DNA of 64,000 bases from Campylorhamphus procurvoides (GCA_013396655.1 WBMV01004888.1:496001-560000); one strand, 5' to 3'. Counted from the stretch's first letter, positions 11,453-25,700 are shown. Program-made: numbers and translations. Notes: a model not told the origin generated them from the letters alone.

Positions 11453-13487
11453 AGAGATATTACAGTGAGATGGTTATTAGAAGAACTGGAGGAAAACTGT
11501 CTCCTATCATAGTAAGCCTGTTCTGATCAAATGTAAGGCATTCTGTTAGGAAGGGCCTTCTGTTTGTTAACAATAGTGCTTAGTTTACTCAACACAAAAC
11601 ACAAACAGGCTGCAGATGAAGTTTCAACTATAGGAAAGAAATTAAACTTTCCATGAAAAGTCACTGGCCTTACATTCCATTTTTCTCTCAATTACCATTT
11701 ATTTATGAGGGTCTGAACTTTCAATCCTTCCACTGAGGTTAAGTAATAACATCTAGCTTCCACAGCATACTTCTGCCTAGCAGATTTATGCTCCTCCACC
11801 TTTTATATTCCTAGTGTAGCTTTGGGGCTTTTTTAGGCAAGTGTTCATGTATGATGAGAAAAGATTAAACATTAATTTTCTGCTCTGTGATTTTTTTATA
11901 CATGATGTTCTTTTTGCCTTAAAGCTTTTGGAGGTGGGGAGTTCTCAGTTTACTGAGAAGGACTGATAGAAACTTCCCAGCATGCACAGTCATGTTTGTA
12001 TTTGGAATGTGGTGTCATTCCGCGTGTCTGATGATCATAGTCTTCACTTAACTTGATTTGGCATGCACTCTGGCTTTTACAGATGAGCTCTCCTGCCTTC
12101 CTCTGCAATGATGCTCACATAGGTGAGAGCACGTGTAACTGCTGAATGGCACTTCTTCATTAATAGGATCACATAAATCCATGAGGTTCACTGTTTTCAT
12201 CACATTTCCATCAGCTTACATCAGATCAAGAATTGGCTGAGAGTTTTTCTTCCCACCTCTCCCATAGAAGCTTGTGGAAAACCTCTTGTGTGCAACTAAT
12301 GAAGAAACTCCTAGCATCTTTACCTCTTTAAATTGCTGATTACTACAGACAGGTGACACCGTGTTAAAAAAAGGGAATGTCTAATTCCCGCTTCCAAAAT
12401 GATGCATCTGAAATACTGCTTCTATGCATGACTTGACTCCTAAAGTAATTTAAAGGTGAATTTTAGTTTAATCCTGAACCAGAAACTCCACAAACTGGAA
12501 ACTGAGCCTTGCTGAAGGTCTGTGGGACTGTGACTCCCAATGCTGGGGTTTGTGAGTATTAAGTAAGTGAGAATTAAGCCTGAGTTCTGCTTTGTATACA
12601 TATTGTCTAGGTTTCTCTGTTCCCCAGGTCCTCCACATTACTGAGGTGATAAATCTTATTAAAAGCAACAGAAGTTATTTAACAAAACATTTACTTTAGT
12701 CAAAGCACTAAAATTTGGATGAAGCCAATTAAATAATTTGCAAGGTCTATGAATACTGTCTATGTACCCTTGGAAGTCTGTGTCTCATGTCCTGTAGAAC
12801 AGATTTTTATCTACCTCAAAATTATGGTCAGTACAATCATGAGGTGAGTGTAGCTGTGTGAATTTACATCTAGCTTTTAAATTGTATTTCAATGAAAATT
12901 GACAGAATAGAGGAATCAAAAATGTTGTATTTGAAAGCTTTAATAAAATTATGGGCTTAGTCACTAAGAAAGAACTTCCTAAAACCTGCACAAGGGAAAC
13001 ACAGCAGTACCTTTCTTGTTCTAAGATACTTGCAGAACACACCAGAGAGGAGGCTCACTGGAGACACAAGTCTTCCCTAGAAACTAGACTTCAACCTCTT
13101 CAGTCACAAATCTTGTGCAAAAATAAGGCATTTAAGAATTCAGTACAGGCCTCTGAAAACATTTCATTTGCATTATTTCTGAGCCGCACTGAATAGCCTG
13201 GGGAAAGAGTTGCTAGGTCTTTCTGGAAAAAGAAAAGTGCTTCTGCAGGCACTTAAACATTTATCCACTGAAAAGTGATTAATTAACTTTCTGGGATGTT
13301 TTCTATTTGGTCTAATTTACTGTAATGCATCCATGAGGACAGTTAATTTAGTGACACAAGCACAACATGGAGAAATGCCATGTCAGCTTTAGTTAATGTC
13401 ATTAGTTAATTAGTTAAGAAAAGTTAATGTCTTTCCCTACTTTGTACTGGAGATTACTACTATTTATAAGATTTCTACTATTGACAA

Positions 13488-13703
13488 GAGCCTGTAGTGT
13501 CAGGACAAGGGGAAATGGCTTCTAACTGAAAGATATTAGGAAGAATTCTTTACTGTGAGAGTGGTGAGGCACCACCAGGTTGCGTGAGCCTCTGAGCAGC
13601 CTGGTCAACTGGAAGGTGTCCATGCACATGGCAGGGAGTTTGGAACTGGATGAGCTTTAAGGTCCCTTCCAACTCAATTCATTCTATGATCCATTCTATG
13701 ATT
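13488..13703 (+). mobile_element. CR1 LINE 3'-end fragment
   Basis: CR1 3' consensus landmarks appear in order: 'tgtcaggacaaggggaaatg', 'ggcttctaactgaaagatat', 'taggaagaattctttactg', 'gagagtggtgaggca', 'cctggtcaactggaaggtg', 'catggcagggag', 'ggaactggatgagctttaa', 'ggtcccttccaactcaa', then a tail 'attctatgatccattctatg'. The tail octamer repeats mark the true 3' terminus. The middle of the element has lost some sequence relative to the consensus around 'ccaggttgcgtgagcctctg'. It is 5' truncated with no open reading frame. Confidence 0.95.
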
Positions 13704-16700
13704 ACTAGCTGTTGTGGTCCTTAGTGCCATCATAGTTCAGCCGAGGAAGCAGAAATGCTCACTGACTAACCAACACTTGTGTGCTGCTTGACTGGTACCT
13801 CTTCGGATGAGCTGCTTCTCCCCTCTAGGATGCCAGGCTAAAAATCAGTTTCACCTCCTTGAAGTGTACCACAAACTGTCTACTCTAGATGAAGGTATAC
13901 GCTGTCCACTCAGCTGGTAGTTGACAAAGCATAACGTATCTTAAGCTCAATTTTTCTTTTTTTTTTTACGTGATGGTGGATATACAGCAGGACAACATAT
14001 TGCAAGCTCAGGAAGCTGGTGCTGTCACGGGTCTTTTAAAAGTTTCAGTCCAGTCCATCAGCTCCAGTGCTCCCAAGCATATTGGCTGGTTCATCAGGGT
14101 ATATGAGGAGAGAGTGAGACTTCCTCAGGCAAGATGCCAGCTCACTAATATATTTAGAGATTAACAGTGGAACCATGAGGTTGAATATGAGGATGAACTA
14201 CAGTGTGAAGTGTTAGGAGAGCAATTCTAATTATTTTGCTCATGATGGTCGTTAGGAAATCACTAGCTTTTCTGTGTCTGTTTTGCAGCTGGAAGCCTTT
14301 GGGGGGATATCCTGCGTAGAATTCCACATAGAACTGGCAGAAGTCACTGCAGGGGAGCAGATTCGTGAACAAGTCCATCTCATAGTATAATGCAGTGCGT
14401 TGTTATAGATCATCAAAGTAGCTGTGAGCTAATCAGAAGAGCTTTGTGCCACAACACAGCCCAGCAGTTTTTTGTTACAATCCCAGTGCAGCTGCAGTAC
14501 AGTAGCACTGCCCAAAGTAATTTTTCCTGGTAGGTGGGCTATGGAACATAAAGCAAAGCAGAAATGGAATGAGCAGTCTTAGAGGCTGTTGGTTCCAGCA
14601 CATTCGGCAATGTATGGAGGAGATTGAAGTGATCTTCTAGCCTTTCCTTGCCTACTCTTGCACAGTCATCTTGTTGCTTTAAGTAATCTAATAACAACCT
14701 GACTCCGTTCACAGACTTGGTGATATTTCCATGTTTCCATGAGTCAGTTCAGACTCTTGGCTTAACTCTGTGTTGCATCTGTGTTTCAGTTCATCTATCT
14801 AGGTGTTATTTACCACACATGAAGTTTTATCATTCTCAGACTCATTTGGTTCCTATTTTACTTTGGTTTCATCTTCTACATTATAGCAAACTCTGTTGCT
14901 TTGATGTTTCAACTCAGCATTAATATTATTTTTCCAGGAAAGGATTTTACTTTCTGCATTTTTTTAATCATTTGTTGAAAGGAAATATAATTTGTACCCA
15001 AAGCCATCATCTTACACTCCTCCTAATTAATGAAAGTATTGTGGATATGAACTGTCTCCCCGAACAGTGCATTTTAACCTTTTAACCTTAGTTCCCACAT
15101 TTTCTGAGGAATTTTGTACAACAATCATAAATAGGACAAAAGTTGAACTGTTATCACATTGCTTTGTTTATTTATAAAACTTGGCAAGGCAGCCACTAGA
15201 CTTTTTTAACCCATTCACATTTTGGAAGTGTTTCATTATTGTTTCCTTTTGTTGTCAAATGCAACATTTTAAGAGAGCTGATAACAGCTAAAGCACTCTG
15301 TAGCCGCTCTGAGGGGAGACAGCCAGCACCAAAGTCCTTCAGACATTTTCCAATGCCTCTGTCTTCTGAGGAATTACACTAGCACCTCAGTTTTCCAGAA
15401 TTCTTGCCTTACTGCAGGCCATGACAAGACCTCCTTCCTCTCTAAGCAATGTCTTTTAAAAGGACTGAAAATCACCCACAGTGACAGCTCCTTTATTGCT
15501 TCTAGAAAGTATGAAAATACGTATTCTTAAAAAACTGTTCTCCTGGGGTGGCTTGAATAATTCTACTTTACAAATGGTTTCCAAATAATGTATCACAGGG
15601 GAAACCCTTTATGCCCTTGAAGACATATCCCTTGCATATTGTATGCCAGCCCTGGGATACATAAAATTTTTAACAGTATCGCTTGTGTTTAAACTTTCTT
15701 CCATTCACAGAGCATTTCCTTACTACTTACTTTTATGGGTGGTGAACCTGTGGTGTCCATTACATAGATCAGTGTTTACTATCTCTCTTAATGTGTTTCA
15801 TTCATTTATAGTATATCTACTTTTCTCTCTCCATTCTCTTACTATTAAATACTGCTGTTTGGTCTTTGTTCGTGCATGCATTTTTTTATTTTTTTTTTTT
15901 TTTAAGAAAAAAAACTTTCTTCCGCTTGTAATGATGTGGTCTTTTTCAATGTGCTTTTTTCCAAGCTTGTAAGTCAGTTTTCACAAGAGTTTGCTGAAAG
16001 GATGAGTGAGGATACAACTAAATGCAACCCATAATGAAATCATGGAATATCAGGGCTGTTGTACAATGCTAGGAATAGTTTTCAGGGCTTAAGATCAAAA
16101 GTACTTACAACCCTAACGTAAAGAAGTTAAAAAAGTGCATAGCAGCACAAAAATCTCACTGTGTTTGGGCTGAGGTTCCCTCTCACCAGATGCAGCTGTC
16201 TTAGTATTAGTAGCCCACTAATCTGGTTGGCTAAGAGATGGATTTAAGTGATCACATTTACTTAAGGAAAGTAATGGTCTGTACCTGACTGTGACTTGTG
16301 ACATGAGAAGGACCTCTGAGATTCCCCTTACTGCCCTTAGAGCTCTACACAAGTGCAAAGGTGAGCTGTGAGTTATCATACCTGGGACAATAGCTGAATA
16401 AATCACACGGTATTTCCTGAGCCTTTACAGTTAAGCCACACAGCGTGCTTGATCTTATCTGAATAGACCTGGAATTGCTACCCTGAAAATATTGGTAGTT
16501 CACAACCTGCTGAAGGTGCTATGGCTCTTCAGTGCCTCAGTGGCAATCTCTACTACACTGTTGCAGTCAAAAGTGATGTCTTGGTCAGAGTGCAACAGTC
16601 ACATTGAGCACTTCAGTTTCCAAGGAAGGGCAGGATAGATATTGTGGAATGACTGGGATGGGTACCTAAAAAAACAATGGACATATACAAAGAATTTGAG

Positions 16701-19700
16701 TTGCTATACATTCACATATTTGGTGTATTTGGAGAGAAAAAGTCCTTTAACACTTAACAGAAACAATTATTCAAGTTGTGTAACTGAGTCTGAGAATGTA
16801 TTCTAAATGATTTCACAAATGCATTACCTACTACTATTTTGTTCAAATTCACTTCTTTTCAAATAAAGAATGGCACAAACCAGAGATACAGATGCTGCTG
16901 GCCACCCAACCATTATGGGCAGGAAGTTCTACAAGAATAACTGTCTATATGGAAACTTTGAGATGTGAATGCTTATCTTATGTGTGGTTTGAATCAATTT
17001 GCTTAGAATTGGTAGATTTTCCAGAAACAGGAAATGTCTCTCCTCACTTAACTGTGCTGTCTTCCTGCCCTATCACATTATCTTACCCTTGGGTAATGCA
17101 TGTATTTATCCCTCACAAGTCATGGTGAGTCATTTGGAGTTTTTTTCTCCATTACTGTTAAGAAAGAGCTCGATGTGGGATATATCTTTTCTTGGACTGT
17201 GCATTTTAAAAATTCCAGAAAGTCCTTCTGACTTGCAGCAACTTTAGTGTTGGGCATAAACATCATAAAAAAGAACATCTTGGTCTGCTGTTAAATCTCT
17301 CCTGATTGACCCAAGAAGAGTCTGCTCTTTGGCATAAAGTAACTCAAGATATTGTAATATTTTGGTAGCAACTGTGAAAATTCAAAGCCAAAACATTTTC
17401 TACAGAGGTGTAAGGAACCAATATTTTGTGGCAACTTTTCTCCCAATTACTGGTGCGGACACTGAAAAGGATATCACAGATTCAAAAAACAACCTAGCTG
17501 TAATCAGAACACTCACATGAGGAATGGACATGGAAAACATGAAAACAGTCTAGAGCAATGTGTCTGGCAGACTGAAAGTTGTACTACACATACTTCCTGG
17601 TAGCACAGAAACAGAGTGGTTTAAGAAATGTCAATTTTGCTATTTGTCGAAAGGAAGTATTTTCAAGAAAGTATTTAATCCAAAACTTTTTTTCTTTCTT
17701 TTGGAAGACTAGGAAGTATAGGATTAATTTTGTAATACAGAAGAACCCTGAGAAGATGAGGTCAAGCAGATGTCTGTTTTTCTATGTAACCAAGAAGGTA
17801 TAAGAGGGGTGACTAAAGGAGAAAAGCCATCTTCTGCCAAGCATTACTCTTACTAAAGACCTTGGAGGCCTGGTCTGTTGTGTATAAGTTTTGATACAAA
17901 ACTGGAAGGATGTCCTGTAATATATATGTAACATATATAGCTGGTTCCAATGCAGCTCGCAACAGACTTTTCCACATGTTGCTTCTGTAGTGGCAGAAAT
18001 GGAATCCATGTAAATTAATTTTCTTATATCCTTCTGCAATAGGATGAGGATAAATATTAAGACCTCTAATTATTTCCTTCCATTTTTCTGTAAGACTGAC
18101 ATTTTAGAGTGTTCCCATCTTTCCACTGGAAAGTTTTCCATTTGAAAATTTTATGAACAACCCTAACATTTTTAGCACCATTAGAAATAAGGTTGAGAGT
18201 TTCTTCCAAGAGGAAAGACATAAAAATCTTGTCAGACTAAGCAGTCTTAGTTTTTGGGTTTACTAGATTCTTAGTAACTCATCACTTAGCAAATTTTTTT
18301 CAAATAATCTCTGAGATAGAGATCAAAAGATCTGAAACTGTAATGTAGATTCTAATTAGGCTGTCAAAAGTTATGCAGCAAGGAAGATAATTCATATAAA
18401 ATTAAGTAATGTTTCAATTATTATTTCTCATTCCTTAAATAGGATATAAAGTATTCTTTAATACTGAATTTTTTTCAGTTTTGAAGATCTGGACATTTCA
18501 GTTCTGTTTCTGAAGAGGATTTCAAAGTAATAACTCTCTATATGGTATTAAATTTTAAAGATGAGATCAGAAAAGCTTATTTAAAAATTAACATCACACT
18601 CTAAACCAATTATCGTGCAACACCTACACAAAACAGTTTTATGTTTCAGGTCTCTTTAACACAGGATAAGTTTCCAGCTTTCCACATAGTTTTTCGTGTA
18701 AAAAGCCCCACTTTAAATGCTCAGAACTGCAGTTCTTCTTGGGCTGAATTCATCCATTGGTTTACGTGTGAAGTTGAGGTATTGAAGCCTGAGAATGAGT
18801 CATTAGATGCTTATTCTATCAGTGTAAAGAGATGAACACATGCAGACTATTCACATATTCCTTTTCATTTTCCCTCTGCACACACCAGCTTTCTCAACTT
18901 GAGTTTGTATGGAGCTGAGGACAGGTATGTTTTATGAACCTCTTAAGTCTGTATCAGATATGTCTAGTCCTTGGACAACCTCTCAGTCTTGGACTAGATT
19001 TTTAGAGGGACTCCACAAAAATAGTAAATTCCTATTATTTTTGTTTGCTTCTGATCTCATTCTCAGGTTTTACCTTGGACAGGGTTTCATTAAACAGCCT
19101 GATAGGTGAATTAATACTCTTTCTGTTCCAGATTAAGTCAAAATGGTTTCGTCAACAGCTTCCTAACAGAGTCTGATCCATTTGCTAGACTGGAGCATCT
19201 TGGGAAAGGTTTAAAACAGTCTACTTCTTATCTCAGTGCTGTCATTGAATTTTGGGTTTATTTTAAGACTGTCCAAAGAGTCTTAAAGCATGAGGAAAAG
19301 TTCTCCTGCTGAGGAGGGAGGGTTAAATTCCTTGATGTGTAGACATACTTTCACAGTCCTTCCTTTTGAAAGAAACCAGGAAAGATAACAGCCTGACCAC
19401 CAACTTCACTGCATATTATTTGCTTGTTTGGTGATAGTAAGGTTCAGCTGACACCTGCTGTGTGAGATACCAAGGCCTCTAATGTCCATCTTCGGTTCAA
19501 CTGTTTTGTTTAGCTCTGGAGCACTTCTCTGGCATAGCCAGCCTTTGAGCACAGAGAGCTTCAGATACATAAAAGAATTGAAATTGGGACTGGCTGACAA
19601 AAACAGGTGCAGTGAGTCAACAGCATCCTCATACAGTGAGCAAAAGGCAAAATATAACTTGCTGCAGTTTGCAGGTGGGCCAGAATCCAGTGATCTGTGC

Positions 19701-22464
19701 CAATTGATAACAGCAGAGATTTGGAGCTAGATTGTGCCTTTTTTTTCTTTTTTTTCAAGGTGTGCTGAATAGAGTCTGAAAAATATTCCATGAGTGCAAT
19801 TCAGCTAATATACTGTTTTGTAAATTATGGCTCTTTTTTTTTCCTCTTAAATGGACATATTTGCATGCAGACAGTCTCTCTCTTTATATAAACCCTTCTG
19901 TTCCTACCAAATACTCAGCTGAAGTCATAACCCTTTGTTTGTGACATCAACATGGGTTGCTGTGTAGGTGATTATGATGTTAAGGAGAGTACATTATGAC
20001 TCCAGGTGAGGAATAAGCAGCAGGAGCAGACAAAATTGTAACTCAAAAATATACAGCTTGCATGCAAATACAACCATTGTCATATCACAAATGTTACGGT
20101 GAAAATTTGCAGAATATGGAACATGCAAATAATAGTAAGTAGAGTGGCTCTCCAGCTCTCCAAAGTTCTTCAGAAACCATAGTAAAGGTGAATGTGCATA
20201 ATTTCTTTGTGGGCAGGAGTTCTTGAGTTTTCCTGTTTTGCTTTCTTTTCTGTGAGGAAATAACACTTCTGTCCAACTTTTATAATTTCGAGTGTTTTCC
20301 CCCTTTTACAGTTTCCAGTTCTTAACTGCGTGCTTTAGTCAGTAGGCAGTTCTGTCTGAACACATCCTGGTTGCTCGAAGTATGTGCCAGTATAAGCCAG
20401 AGTTCTTTCTTAGAAATGAAACTTCAGAGACTAAGCCAGACTTCAAACTGAAGTACATCAGTGTGTTGGGGGGTTGAGAATTCTTGCACACAGAAGGTGC
20501 AGAAAATGCAGGAAAGTTTTCAAAATTATTTCAAATGTGTGCTTTTTAAAATGTATCATGGGGATTTTCTACAACTGTGTATACTGGTTAACAATGGTAC
20601 ACCACCTTGAAAATCAGGTAAAACAAAAGGACCTCTGATGATCACTTACTTTACTTAGCTGCTATACACTTTTGGTCTTTTTCCTGGTATTTTCTTGCTA
20701 TTAGTAATAACTACTAGTAGAAATAATTGTGACTAGAAAGAACAAGGACTCACTTCATTAGATACAGAGAGCAGAAAAAAATATTAATTGCTTTAAATAA
20801 TTTAGAATTCTGAGGATACCAGACTAATAACTTTCTTTTTGGAGGAAATCGCATAGTACTTTGGATTCTGTTACCCCATAGTCTCTGTTATTAATATAAC
20901 TGGACCTGTGACACAAAGTATGCTATTGGTTCCTCTTGATGTTAAGATATTTTTAATCTCTTTATCCATATGTTAGAACCCCATTATATATCCCACTAAT
21001 GACCTGGGAAGCAGGGCCTTATGGCAAATACAGTTCTGATGAGGAGCTCAGTTCACCAAATAAAATAGGGACCATTAGGTGGCTAAACTATAGCTGCTGG
21101 GAGGTAGCACAAGAGTATTTCAGAGTCAGCTCAGGTACAGTTACACACCAGAATATATATTTCCATTAAGATTTATTTTGCGATCATCTAGAGAATATTA
21201 ATTACCCAGTGTCAGTGGATTTTTATAATCTAGCTAAAAACTATCACTAAAACTTGGTTTGAAAATGACCTACGAGCAGGATTGTACATAGGGCAAAAAT
21301 ATTTGCATTTAAAATACACTCAGAGGTGGTGAGTTCATAATTTCTTTAGCTATGTAGTATTCTTTTCTTGTACAAATATTTACGAGCTATAGATGACAGG
21401 GATTAATGCACGTGGATTTGTTGCACCGTTGGGTTAAATGTTAAATGTACCTCTCCAAGACATCATTCAAACTACTTTCAGAACTGACTAGCATGTCTAT
21501 TTTTCCTTTCGTAGGGGATAGTGCAGGGGATAGTGTGGAGGTGGGAAGAATGGGATGGTATGGCAAGGCTAGTCATTTTTGAGCTGGAAAGCAAAGGAAG
21601 ATAGTTACTGAGACTGAAAGGAAAACTTCACTCAGCTTGAGTGAACTGTAATGCCATGATCATAATGAAGATAGGACTTAATGATTAGCAATAGTCTTTC
21701 TTGTTATTCACTGCTATTTCTGACCTTGAATAGCTCCACTAGTTTCTGATTGCCCTTGAACTGTACAATAGAGAAAAGAATGAGCAGCTTTCAACTTAAG
21801 CAAAGCAGAGCTCCCATGCAGCTGTACTTTGACTGTTAGTACATGCCCACTAAGTCACATTGAATGGGGTAAAAACTTTTTCAAAGACTTCCGAAGAGAA
21901 CCTTGTACCTCTTGTTCACCAGTGAAGAGAAAACATTCTTCTTCTAAAAGAAACAAAGATATCTACAAGCTAAGTGAAAGAGTTCCATAGAAGACAGAAA
22001 GAAACCTCAAGACTTACCCCAAGGGCTGCTGGAGAATTAACAATTTTTCAAATTGGATCAGTTATTTCAGCAGCTCAATACAGACTGCTGTAGCATGCCT
22101 CTTGGTATTTCTCTTGGCCTCCTGTGGCTAAACAGAAAAGCAAGCCTACCAAAACAGACCTATGGGACAGTTGGACAGCTTTATCAACTGGTCTTGAAAC
22201 TGGTGGATATAACCTCCTCAGTGCACCAACACTGAACATCAGAGGCCTGTCGGTCTGCTTGAAAATACTATGAGATTAATTTTCTTTTGTCATTACTTGG
22301 AATCTTTTCCAAGACTTTATCTCCTGATTGTAGTTAGGATCAATAAGTTCTATAAATCTGGACAACTTGATAAAAATTGGAAGTTAAGGCTATGGCTTGC
22401 TGTGTGAATTAATAGGCTTGACAATTTAAAACTGTTCTTTAGGTTTAGATCCTAACTTCTTATT
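13704..22464. other. Unique sequence, no gene seen
   Basis: Nearly 9 kb without a recognisable repeat or gene. The longest frame (15643-15972, 109 codons) ends in phenylalanine runs translated from a poly-T tract and is an artefact. Small AT microsatellite-like stretches occur (for example 17923-17940), as do T-rich runs at 19737-19758. Nothing argues for a coding exon. Confidence 0.55.
15880..15914. repeat. Poly-T run followed by poly-A run
   Basis: A T-run broken by a single A (about 15881-15903) is followed by 'aag' and an eight-base A-run. The opposed homopolymers could fold on themselves. No retrotransposon body was identified on either side. Confidence 0.8.
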
Positions 22465-22710
22465 TGTCAGCAGTCTTGGTTAAATGCAGAGATCCCAGGT
22501 GACTGGAAGTTAGCAATTGTAATGCCCATCTACAAGCTTTGGAAGGAGGACCCAAGGAACTTGGAATCCTCTCAGCCTGATCTTGATGCCAGAGAAAGTT
22601 ATAAAGCAGATCATCTTGAGTGCCACTGTGTGGCACATGCAGGAGAATCAGGGAAATGATCAGTCTGCATGGGTTTAGGAAAGGCAGATTCTGCTTTTTT
22701 TTTGGGGGGG
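22465..22710 (+). pseudogene. CR1 ORF2 (reverse transcriptase region) fragment, degenerate
   Basis: The DNA matches the CR1 pol stretch just N-terminal to the catalytic RT motifs: 'gagatcccaggtgactggaa', 'atgcccatctacaag', 'ggaaggaggaccc', 'aagcagatcatcttgagtgc', 'cagtctgcatgggtttagg' and 'aaaggcagattctgctt'. Translated in pieces it gives EIPGDWKL...MPIYK, the CR1 E-[VI]-P-x-D-W...PIYK signature, but frameshifts and an in-frame stop break it. Homology ends at the point where a T8-9 and G-rich tract begins, so the element was cut there or the tract expanded. It is non-functional. Confidence 0.88.
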
Positions 22711-22768
22711 GGATGCTTTGGGGGGGGGCTGGTTTGTTTTGGGGTTTTTATTTTTAATTTTCTTTTAA
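22696..22768 (+). repeat. G/T-rich low-complexity tract with long G-runs
   Basis: A T-run leads into two G-runs of about nine bases each (about 22704-22712 and 22720-22728), then GG, GGGG and T-rich sequence. Four closely spaced G-runs on the plus strand give G-quadruplex potential. It directly abuts the 3' end of the CR1 pol fragment. Confidence 0.8.
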
Positions 22769-25700
22769 TTGCTGTTAGTGCCTATTGCCCCTGAATGCCA
22801 TGGAAGTAGCCATGATGTGAGAAATGCCTATAGTGGAAGCAAAGTGCATTTTTTCTCATAATTCAAGACAGCTCTGTGATCAGTATGACAATTAGTTTTG
22901 TGGTCAATTGACAGCAAGAGAGTTTGGATCTGCTTAGAGGCAAAATTACTCTTTTAAAATAGACCAAGAAGAAATGCAAGTAGTGTTTCAGGATTAATCT
23001 TTAAAGTATTAATAATAGATCAGTATAATTAAAATTACAGTACTCAGTAAACAAAATAATCACTATGCCCTATCTTTCTCAGTGCTGAGAAACACCAAGA
23101 ATTTCTCTAAAAAATAGAATCCTTATTATAACTTCCCCCACCTCATTTATTTGGAAGGATAATTTAATTTCAAAATAACACAGGAAAGAAATTCTTCAAG
23201 ATAGATCATTAATTTAATACTTATTAGATCTCAGTAACTAGCAAATACCTACAGCTAACACGATATACTGGGTGTCCAGCAAATAAAAGGGAGTCGTGGA
23301 ACAGCCAATCTAATTACCTAAATCTGCCTACCCAGAGAAGAGACTTCCCATCCCTCATTAGGATTCTGAACCACATCTGTAGCCTGAGAAGAACAAAGAC
23401 AGGAGATGAAGGGGCAAGGAAAAGGAAGTAGGAAAACATATACAGCTTCTCATTTTGCTGAAGGAAAGGAGAATAAGTGACATAGCCAGGAGGCATGGAG
23501 GTCCAGGTGAAAGTTGTATTCTGTCCTTTCTGTGTCACTGCCACTGTGTGCTGCTCACTGTTTAGCACTTTCTCTGCTGAAAGCCCTGCATATTTTCTAA
23601 TGACCCTGCCTGCTCTGCAGCTGAGCTAGGCAAGGATGTCACATCAGGAATCTGTCGGTTGTGCAGTGACAGCTTTTGGCCAGTGAGTCCTATATCTGCA
23701 CAGGTAGGGTTGTGACAATTCTTGCATCTTCCTCTCAAATTTCTTATGACCCCTCTCCAGATACATTCCATGCTGTCAACAAAATACTGTTTCTCCTCTT
23801 GACAAAGAGGAGGTGAAGACCCTCTGTTTAGCCAGAATCCATACATTGTATTTTACTGCACCTGACTGTCAAGTTGTTGTTAGCATAAAATTCCTGTGCT
23901 TTGTTTGAATGTATCTTTGTAAAGGAAGAGCTACAACTTGATAATAAAGCCCTGAGTTGAGAAAGGACAGATGTCCACTTTGCTGATATCACTCCTACTA
24001 AAAGATGAGATACCGTGCAGGATGCTTAGAGGTGAAATAAAACAGGTCTTCAGTCTTCCTTGCAGAGGAGGACAATGATTAAGTGAGATTTAGGAAACTG
24101 GAAATTTGAGAAGTTAAAACAAAGGGGAACATGACCCAAGACATGGAAAACAGGCATCATCTCTTCTGGGACCCAAAGTTGGCTGGACTACATGCATCTA
24201 TTCCATAAAGAGAGTGCATGGAAAACACTTCAAAATTCTGTAACATTCTATAACTGTCTTATTGCATCAGGAAATAGGGAAAATGCAGGTGTGCAGTGTG
24301 AGACAAACAAACCTACACACTGTTCCTTACAGAAACACAGTTCAAGGCCAGCACAGCAGCTTCCTGGGCAGAGCAAACTCCATCAAGTTCACTCAGTGCC
24401 TCTATGAATTTTCTTTCTCTTGCCTGCAGATCTGTCTGGGTATCTGCTACTTACAGCCTATGTGGGGCTCCCTCAATTGTCTCATCCGTGGCCCACCATT
24501 AAACATTAAAGTGTTACTGGTGTTTTCAGGCAAGGAAAGTCACCCGTTGAAGAACAGTGGCCGTGAAAAGGTAACCAGGCTTCTGTGCTGCACAGAGCAA
24601 ACCACAAGGGGTGAGCTATCAACCCAGGACCAGAAACCTGTTTAAGTAGGAAATTCAGCATTGGTCTAAATATGTATCCACATAGCAGAGATGGCTATGT
24701 GGAAGAAAAGTCCCTGCAGCCTGAGCAGGGCTGTGGTCACAAAGGACACTGGACAGAGTGCTGCAAAGCATTGAGCAAGGCTGGGGGTGGTGTATTACTG
24801 GCTTGGTGTGAGCCTTACAGTCTCTTCTGCTGGTGCTATGTAAAATAAACACTTATGTAGCAGTTGTTTTTGAAACAGACATGGGATGTTATTATATTAC
24901 ACATTGTTGAAGAAATAGCCTGTATCCAACTGTATGGAGGTCTATGTGGTGTTCCCTTTAAACCGGAGGAGAGTAGGAGTCTGGTGCTGCATACACACCA
25001 CTTTTTGCCATGGTTCTCTGCTCTGTTGTAGCACAGGCTGGTGTATATGGCCTTTGCTAAGGGTGCTCGACAGCAGTCCCTCATTGTGGTGCAGTCCCAG
25101 GTACTGATGGCAGCCTAAACACACATGAGCATGATTAGTGATCTCTTACAGGTATGTATATAATTTTAAAGCTAAATTTACACCTGTGAGATACTGATAG
25201 CAGGTGTGTTACCTCTACCCTCTGTCAATATATGTGCTACCAGACTAATCTATATCCAGTTTTCAAAGATGGAATTATTTCCTGGGGCTACTGTTTTGTA
25301 TTTCTCCCCAGAGACATTTTTTTTCATGAGCAAATCTCAATTCCCATCTGTTAGGGACGTCTAGGGTTTTGGACTTCTCTTCTTACAGCACAGTTGTGGG
25401 ATACAGCTGACTAGGCTTAACCAGGTTGGATTTGTCCTTTTCAAGTGAGCATATTCGTTAGGTCTCTTGTTTATGTTGCTTGTTACTCTTTATCATGCTT
25501 TCCCTTGCATACTTTTATGTCAGCAAAAAAAACCAAGACACTACCCTGCCCACATTTAGGCTGCAGATTAACCTGAATTTAAGGTGCAGGCTCAAGGAAA
25601 TGTCTTTACAGTGACAGTTTCTTCTTCTGTACAGGATGTTGAGCAGAGAATACAGGGCATGCCAGTCCACACAATTGTGAAGGAGTGTATTCAGGAGGCT

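Larger units (their letters stand above)
8173..13487. other. Unique sequence with small low-complexity tracts
   Basis: No gene was recognised across this stretch. It contains a run of ten C at 9706-9715, a short GC hairpin at 10715-10734 and the A-rich tract annotated separately at 11387. The block at about 8580-8880 has several ATTA/TAAT cores and E-box motifs and could be conserved non-coding DNA, but this cannot be judged from one genome. Confidence 0.5.

Noticed and set aside
11330..11512. Lys-Thr-rich frame
   Set aside because: Translation of an A-rich low-complexity tract.
15643..15972. 109-codon frame with hydrophobic stretches
   Set aside because: Ends in a poly-T-derived phenylalanine run and has no family resemblance or splice support.
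24400..24545. Exon bounded by '..ttgcctgcag' (24429) and a later GT
   Set aside because: The acceptor is good, but no convincing donor or recognisable peptide follows.
24262..24645. 127-codon plus-strand frame as a protein gene
   Set aside because: No recognisable domain, overlaps another frame, and its length falls within the chance range for AT-rich DNA of this size.
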